Origin: Adiantum capillus-veneris
Lineage: Eukaryota; Streptophyta; Polypodiopsida; Polypodiales; Pteridaceae
Length of the DNA: 64,000 nt
Direction: 5' to 3'
Assembly: GCA_014529385.2 (NCBI GenBank)
Contig: CM043969.1
Span: 19,737,946-19,801,945 of the forward strand
Position 1 is the first letter of the stretch; each line of letters starts with the position of its first letter. The notes under the pieces are model-generated. The model was not told the origin of the DNA and searched no databases. It saw nothing but the letters and a program-made list of their open reading frames with translations. The position numbers and the translations under genes were made by a program. Below are positions 59,623 to 64,000 of this stretch, piece after piece.

Positions 59623-60638
59623 TGTTGGCGGATCGCCGCGATCGGATGATGTAGCGAAGAGAGAACTCAAACCAACATACAATATGTCAATCCAAGGGCG
59701 TAGCTGACCCGACTAGTGCATGGAAACATCACATGCTATGTCCTAGACGACAAAGCAAGGAGGAGGAAGAGTCACGAATGTCCTACAGACAAAACAGATG
59801 CAGAAACTGCAAAAGTCTCCTACGAGCGTATCGGGCTCTCTAATGGTCAAATGGACATGAAACGAAGTCCAATCATCATGAAACTTAGAAACCTAGGCCT
59901 TAAGACTATGGGGAATGCGTTTCCGGGCTCAAATCCGACATTTTGAAAAATGGCCTATATGGACAACCGCAATTGCCGCCACACCTAACCTCAGTCAAAT
60001 CAAATGATTGAGGGCTTGGAAGGCTTAGCTTTACCCATTAGAACCTATGTCTATGATCGGAATCGCAATACACATCACACATAGCGCACAATGAGCAAAA
60101 CACACAAGAGGGCAACCTAGAGCTTCAACCGCTCATTGCGTCGCGTACACACACTCAAAACCAACATCATGATCATCAACATGAAGCTAAGAGCATATAG
60201 AAGCAACGTATGAAAGGTCTTTGTATTAGCATACCCGTGGGCGAAACCGTGAGCGCGCAGGCGTAGGTGAGCTCTCTTCACCAAGCTCCCGAAAATTACA
60301 AGTGAGTTGTCCGTGAAAAATAGAGCTTTTGGCTTATATACCTACTTCCAAATTGGCTCACAATTGATAATTAGAGCGGGGGTTTTGAGATTACTGATCA
60401 TTGGAGTCCGGCTATGGCTCACCGGCTATGGCTCATCTAATCATTTACAGGGATTTACAAGGCTTTACGGGCTCGGAACGAGTCCCGTCATTTAAAAATA
60501 ATCCCGTCATTTAAATTACAACGCCGGCTCTAGGCGCAAAAATGTTGTACACACATACACATGGGTTTGAAGGGGACTCCTGCTTATCCTCTGCTCTTTA
60601 TCGGCATCTTTTGACGGTCATTCCGTTCTCCTGTCAAC
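59623..60638 (-). repeat. 5' LTR of the 20.5-kb element
   Basis: 1016 bp, adjacent to the primer-binding site. On the minus strand a TATATAAG box maps to 60333-60340. It contains a ggacaaccgcaattgccgcc word (59961-59980) resembling the palindrome in the internal arrays. A 14-bp ggctatggctcacc duplication near 60410-60435 is absent from the other LTR. Confidence 0.93.
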
Positions 60639-62060
60639 AGATGGTGTATGCTTTAAAAAAATTCAGGAATTATTTGTTAAGCAACATAGTAGTTTTTCAT
60701 GTTGACCACCAAGCATTGCTGTATTTGATTAAGTAGCCATTGCTAACAGGGAGATTAGCTAGATGGATGTTGTTGCTACGGGAGTTTGACTTTGTGATAT
60801 TCATACTCTTGGTAAAGAGCATGCTATAGTAGATTACTTAAGAAAAATTGAAACTAGAGAAGAGCCAAGAGGTGTTAAAGATGATCTACATGATGTTGAG
60901 TTGTTTGAGGTTCAAAATGCAATATCTGAATCATGGTATAATCAGATGTTGATATTTTTGACAGATGGCACAATGCCAATAGGTGTTACAAGATCAAAGA
61001 ATAAAGTTTGCCCTTTTTGGTTATATCAGGAGCTTTATACAAGAAAGGGATTGATCAAGTGATCAGAAGACATGTTCCAGATTTTGAACAGAAAGCTGTA
61101 TTGCAAGACTCTCATTTAGATGCAGCAGGTGGACATTATTCAGGTGACATAACAAACAAAAATATATTACAAGCTGGACTGTGGTGGTCCACAATGTTGA
61201 AAGATGCCCATGAGCATGCCAAAAGTTGTGTTATTTGTGAGAAACTTGGTCAACCTGATTCTAGAGATAGGATGTCTGATCATCCTATATTGCCTTTGGA
61301 ACCTTTTCAAAAGTGGGGATTGAACTTTGTGGGACCTGTAAAGCCCACTACAAGTAAAGGATGCAAATATATTTTGGTTGCTACAGACTATTGTACCAAA
61401 TGGGGGGAGGCTGTAGCTCTTAAGGATAACAATCTCTGAGTGTAGCTAGATTTCTTTATCATAATATCATGACCAAGTTTGGTTTCCCTGTGGAGTTGGT
61501 GAGTGATAGAGGAAGTCATTTTCTCAATGAGGTGATTTCTAAATTGACAAAAACTCATATGATCATGCATAATCAATCTACATCATATCATTCTCAGTCC
61601 AATGGATAGGCTAAGAGCACAAACAAGACTTTGGTCAAAATTTTGAAGAAGATTGTTAAGGAAAATTAGAAAGTTTGGGATCAAAAGTTGGATTCAACAT
61701 TGTGGTCTTTTAGAGTAGCTTTCAAGGTAACAACAGGTATGCTCCATTCAAATCGGTGTATGGTCATGAAGCTATAGTTCCCATGGAATTTGTGGTACAA
61801 AATCTCAGAGTAAGTGCAAAAAAAATTAGTCCTACGTTTTCAGTCTTGATGTAGCTTGAAGAGGATAGATTGGACAGTTCTTACATCACTGAGGTGATTA
61901 AGAGAAGGAGAAAAGCATGGGTCAATGTGAATGTTAAATTTAAGGTCTTCCAAGTTGGAGATTGGGTAATGCTTTACAATTCTAGATTATGGCCACATCC
62001 AAGTAAACTAACTCTAAGAGACAAGGGTCCATATCAAATTTTTCAAGACTTCGGATAGGG
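60639..62060 (+). pseudogene. Gypsy RNase H end and integrase
   Basis: RNase H resumes at 60644 with VYALKKFRNYLLS and FHVDHQALLYLIK. The integrase has [13 protein letters not shown] ... CVICEKLG (HHCC), then [23 protein letters not shown] and SQSNG*AKSTNK, where TAG replaces the usual Gln of the NGQAE motif. The C-terminal FQVGDWVMLYNSR and KLTLRDKGPYQI segments close it. Confidence 0.82.
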
Positions 62061-62621
62061 TACATCTAATGTAGCTAATGTTTTTGGAACCAGGATTGAG
62101 AAGCCTATTAATGGTTTCACGTTGATTTTTTTTTCGGTAAAACACCTCAAGGTTGATTGAATCGAAGAAGTTTACAAAAATCAGGGATGTTAGAAATCTT
62201 TGGGCTTATCAGTGTTTTGGATAGGACATGGAGAAGAAAAGTGTTGCACCTTAAGCTCACGGGAAGAAGTTTGGTAATATAATGGATGTTGGGTCAAATT
62301 TTTGGTTGAGCCAAATAGTAGGTCAGAGACACAAAGTTTAGAGCTAATGAATTGGTCAATGGATTATGCTGTGCCGGATGTTATTAGGTCGGATTTACAT
62401 GGGTCAAAATTTTTAAAGTGGGAAATTTCAAAAAATTTCTTGGTTTGTGGTTGGAATCTCCACTAAGAAAAACTATTAAAGAGTAGGTGTGATTAGAGTC
62501 TTTTGAAAGACATGGTGTGCTAATTGAAGGTGTGAGCCATCATATCCATCATGCTTGTCTAGTTTGCATGTTGCCACCCAACCTTTTCAAGTACATCCCT
62601 ACTGCACAATAGCCCTTAGCT
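62061..62621 (+). other. Spacer between integrase and post-pol frame
   Basis: A degraded stretch with scattered stops. No domain is recognised. Confidence 0.4.
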
Positions 62622-63310
62622 ATGGCCAAAGAAAAGCACATTGCCACTATGCAACCGACACTTGAAGAGGATGAGCTGCCAAGGCGTCCATGTCAAAAGG
62701 GAGCTGTGATCAGTGTGAACATCAACAACCTTGAGGAGGATGAAGGTTCTATTGATGAGGAGGATGTGGTGGAGACTCCCCTCAGTTCTATGAAGATCCC
62801 CCGAAAGTCCTTGATTGACCCATTCATGGACTTCAAGGTGGAGATTGACTTGAAGACAGAGGAAAATACTGTGTGGCTACTACAGAGAATAGGGTTGCAG
62901 GCCTTTGCATCTTCCATGGGATGAGTGGAAGTATAACTATTATGATAAATCACAAGTAGACATTCTTAAGAAAACTAAAGGCATGATTTTTAGCACTCTT
63001 TCCTTAACCCCTAAACTGGTAGCACAAGTGTTTAAATTGCCATTGAAAGATGTGACCATGATACCTAAGTGCTAAAAAATGTTACTTAAAAAAGGAGGTA
63101 ATTGCCATTGAAGGTGGCAGGAGATATTACATCATGAAGAATATGAATTATGTCATGAATTGTGGGCATGCGCACAATGTCTCCTTGCAAATACCAACAT
63201 TGTACAAACCGACATGACCACCCTGGGACTCTACGTTGAAGAACTCATGAAAACCATCTACCTTACATATTTCCTCTACCAAATTTTCCTTCATCACTAG
63301 CCTATTCTAC
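62622..63310 (+). pseudogene. Post-pol reading frame of the decayed Gypsy element
   Basis: The first part (62622-62924) is acidic (NNLEEDEGSIDEEDVVET). A frameshift near 62895 leads into HLPWDEWKYNYYDKS and SLTPKLVAQVFKLPLKD, then TAA near 63076 and further shifts. The position after integrase is where plant Gypsy elements of the Tat/Athila group can have an extra ORF. The TPKLVAQVFKLP word resembles TPDTLAEITKFP in the post-pol frame of the 20.5-kb element. It is not a known enzyme and no membrane segment is seen. Confidence 0.5.
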
Positions 63311-64000
63311 AGAGCACGACTGAACTTGCGAGCAAAATCTTTGGAAATGGATGATCGATACTGTACGTGCACACCAACCCACATTGTGGAACATGCAATG
63401 ACCTTGAGGAGTGGCTTGATCATCTGACCTGATAGGCGTGGTCGTCTGGTTTTGAGCAGCAGCATTTGGTGTATGAACATGGTCTCATTCATTGCTAATA
63501 TCCACTTGATACCCCCTTTCAAACAATAGTTGCATCTTCTCACTAGTTAGATTGGTGCCAACATGCACAGGCTAAATGTGTGGTGGCCATTGAGGCTATG
63601 GCTCTAGGTTTTGATCCACTATGTAGAAATGCAACACATGATTTGGACAAAACCAAAACCATTGGTGCAACACAACTTTGGGATCCTTTCAGTATCCCTC
63701 AAAAGATGGGGCCTGCAATATTCTACCCACACCTCCCTCCTCCTCTTGGTGTGCCACTGCACGTGACTCTGCTACCTTACAACACTCGGTGTATAATCCA
63801 CATTGCCTCATTTACCTTGCATTCCATTACAGACTTTCCACCATAATCTGTCCCGCTTTTCGGGGTTTGTGATGTGCTTTCTTGTGCAAGTTAAATCTTG
63901 TCGGGACTCCCACACTTCTTACAATCTTTATGAAGTTGTACTCTAGCCTATGTGATGCATCATCCTCCACATTAATAACTTCATTAGGTCTTCGCTTTCG
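63311..64000 (+). other. Right edge, degraded sequence
   Basis: No confident gene. A frame at 63580-63846 may be a continuation of the post-pol frame, but it has no recognisable motif. No LTR end is seen before the window stops. Confidence 0.4.

Larger units (their letters stand above)
40161..60638 (-). mobile_element. 20.5-kb Ty3/Gypsy element (Tat/Athila-like), minus strand
   Basis: Bounded by TGTTGG...CAACA LTRs of about 1 kb and by the 5-bp duplication gatgg (40156-40160 and 60639-60643). The primer-binding site fits tRNA-Asp, as in Athila/Tat elements. Order on the minus strand: leader with palindromic repeats, gag, protease, RT, RNase H, integrase, second retropepsin-like domain, non-coding palindromic region, long post-pol frame, polypurine tract, LTR. 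The reading frame from RT to the second protease is shared apart from stops and two compensating shifts. Size and layout suit the Tat/Athila/Ogre group. Confidence 0.93.
31040..64000 (+). mobile_element. Decayed Ty3/Gypsy element, split by CACTA and giant Gypsy insertions
   Basis: A plus-strand element with a candidate 5' LTR, gag, protease, RT, RNase H, integrase and a post-pol frame. The gag continues across the CACTA insertion (32810 to 37127) and RNase H continues across the 20.5-kb element (40160 to 60644), both precisely after removing one target duplication. The left border is approximate and no 3' LTR is seen before the window ends. Most of its stop codons are TAG at expected Gln or Trp positions. 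Confidence 0.8.

Noticed and set aside
32240-62060. TAG read as a sense codon
   Set aside because: TAG appears with frameshifts and other stops in a decayed element, while the host P450 and the other elements use standard code; methylation-driven C-to-T change explains it.
63307-63543. Minus-strand frame at 63307-63543 as a gene
   Set aside because: It has no recognisable domain, and it lies in a degraded region where the plus strand shows remnants of the post-pol frame.

Overview
The window is nuclear DNA of a land plant. The evidence is a spliced plant-type gene with consensus GT-AG introns, an N-terminus that looks like a plastid transit peptide, plant Ty1/Copia and Ty3/Gypsy retrotransposons, an L1-type LINE, a CACTA transposon, and very dense (CA)n/(CT)n microsatellites. 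The mix would fit a non-seed plant such as a fern, but that is an inference from overall character and not something the sequence proves.

The only host gene is a CYP97A-type cytochrome P450 (LUT5-like, carotenoid beta-ring hydroxylase) on the + strand. It has 16 exons between 9940 and 28960. The exons join to 1776 nt (591 codons plus stop) with every splice phase consistent, and all P450 signature motifs are present. Intron 9 (12102-27250) is about 15.1 kb because it holds a three-layer nest. A small degenerate Copia-like LTR element (12584-27072) has its 3' LTR split inside a CT microsatellite by a LINE (about 14205-27000). The LINE ORF2 is in turn split by a minus-strand Ty3 chromovirus (18899-25969) flanked by a 5-bp target duplication catgg. 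A later 370-bp tandem duplication (18622-19361) copied the LINE/LTR junction.

Region by region: 1-4969 is the 3' part of a Copia element whose gag-pol frame is intact except for one TAG stop. 4970-9802 is gene-free and rich in microsatellites. 9803-28960 is the P450 gene with its nest. 28961-31040 is gene-free. From about 31040 to the right edge lies a decayed plus-strand Ty3 element. Its gag is split by a 4.3-kb CACTA transposon (32811-37126, 3-bp duplication ctg). Its RNase H is split by a 20.5-kb minus-strand Ty3 element (40161-60638, 5-bp duplication gatgg).

The 20.5-kb element is the most unusual object here. It has about 1-kb LTRs, a primer-binding site matching plant tRNA-Asp, and a gag-pol region with a retropepsin, RT, RNase H and an integrase carrying two HHCC-like modules. 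Downstream of the integrase C-terminus, in the same frame, is a second retropepsin-like domain and a tail of W-x-P-K repeats. It also has a roughly 4.2-kb post-pol reading region, and two non-coding arrays carrying copies of a CCGCGG-centred palindrome. Nearly all transposon frames are broken, so these elements look non-autonomous now. The host gene looks functional.
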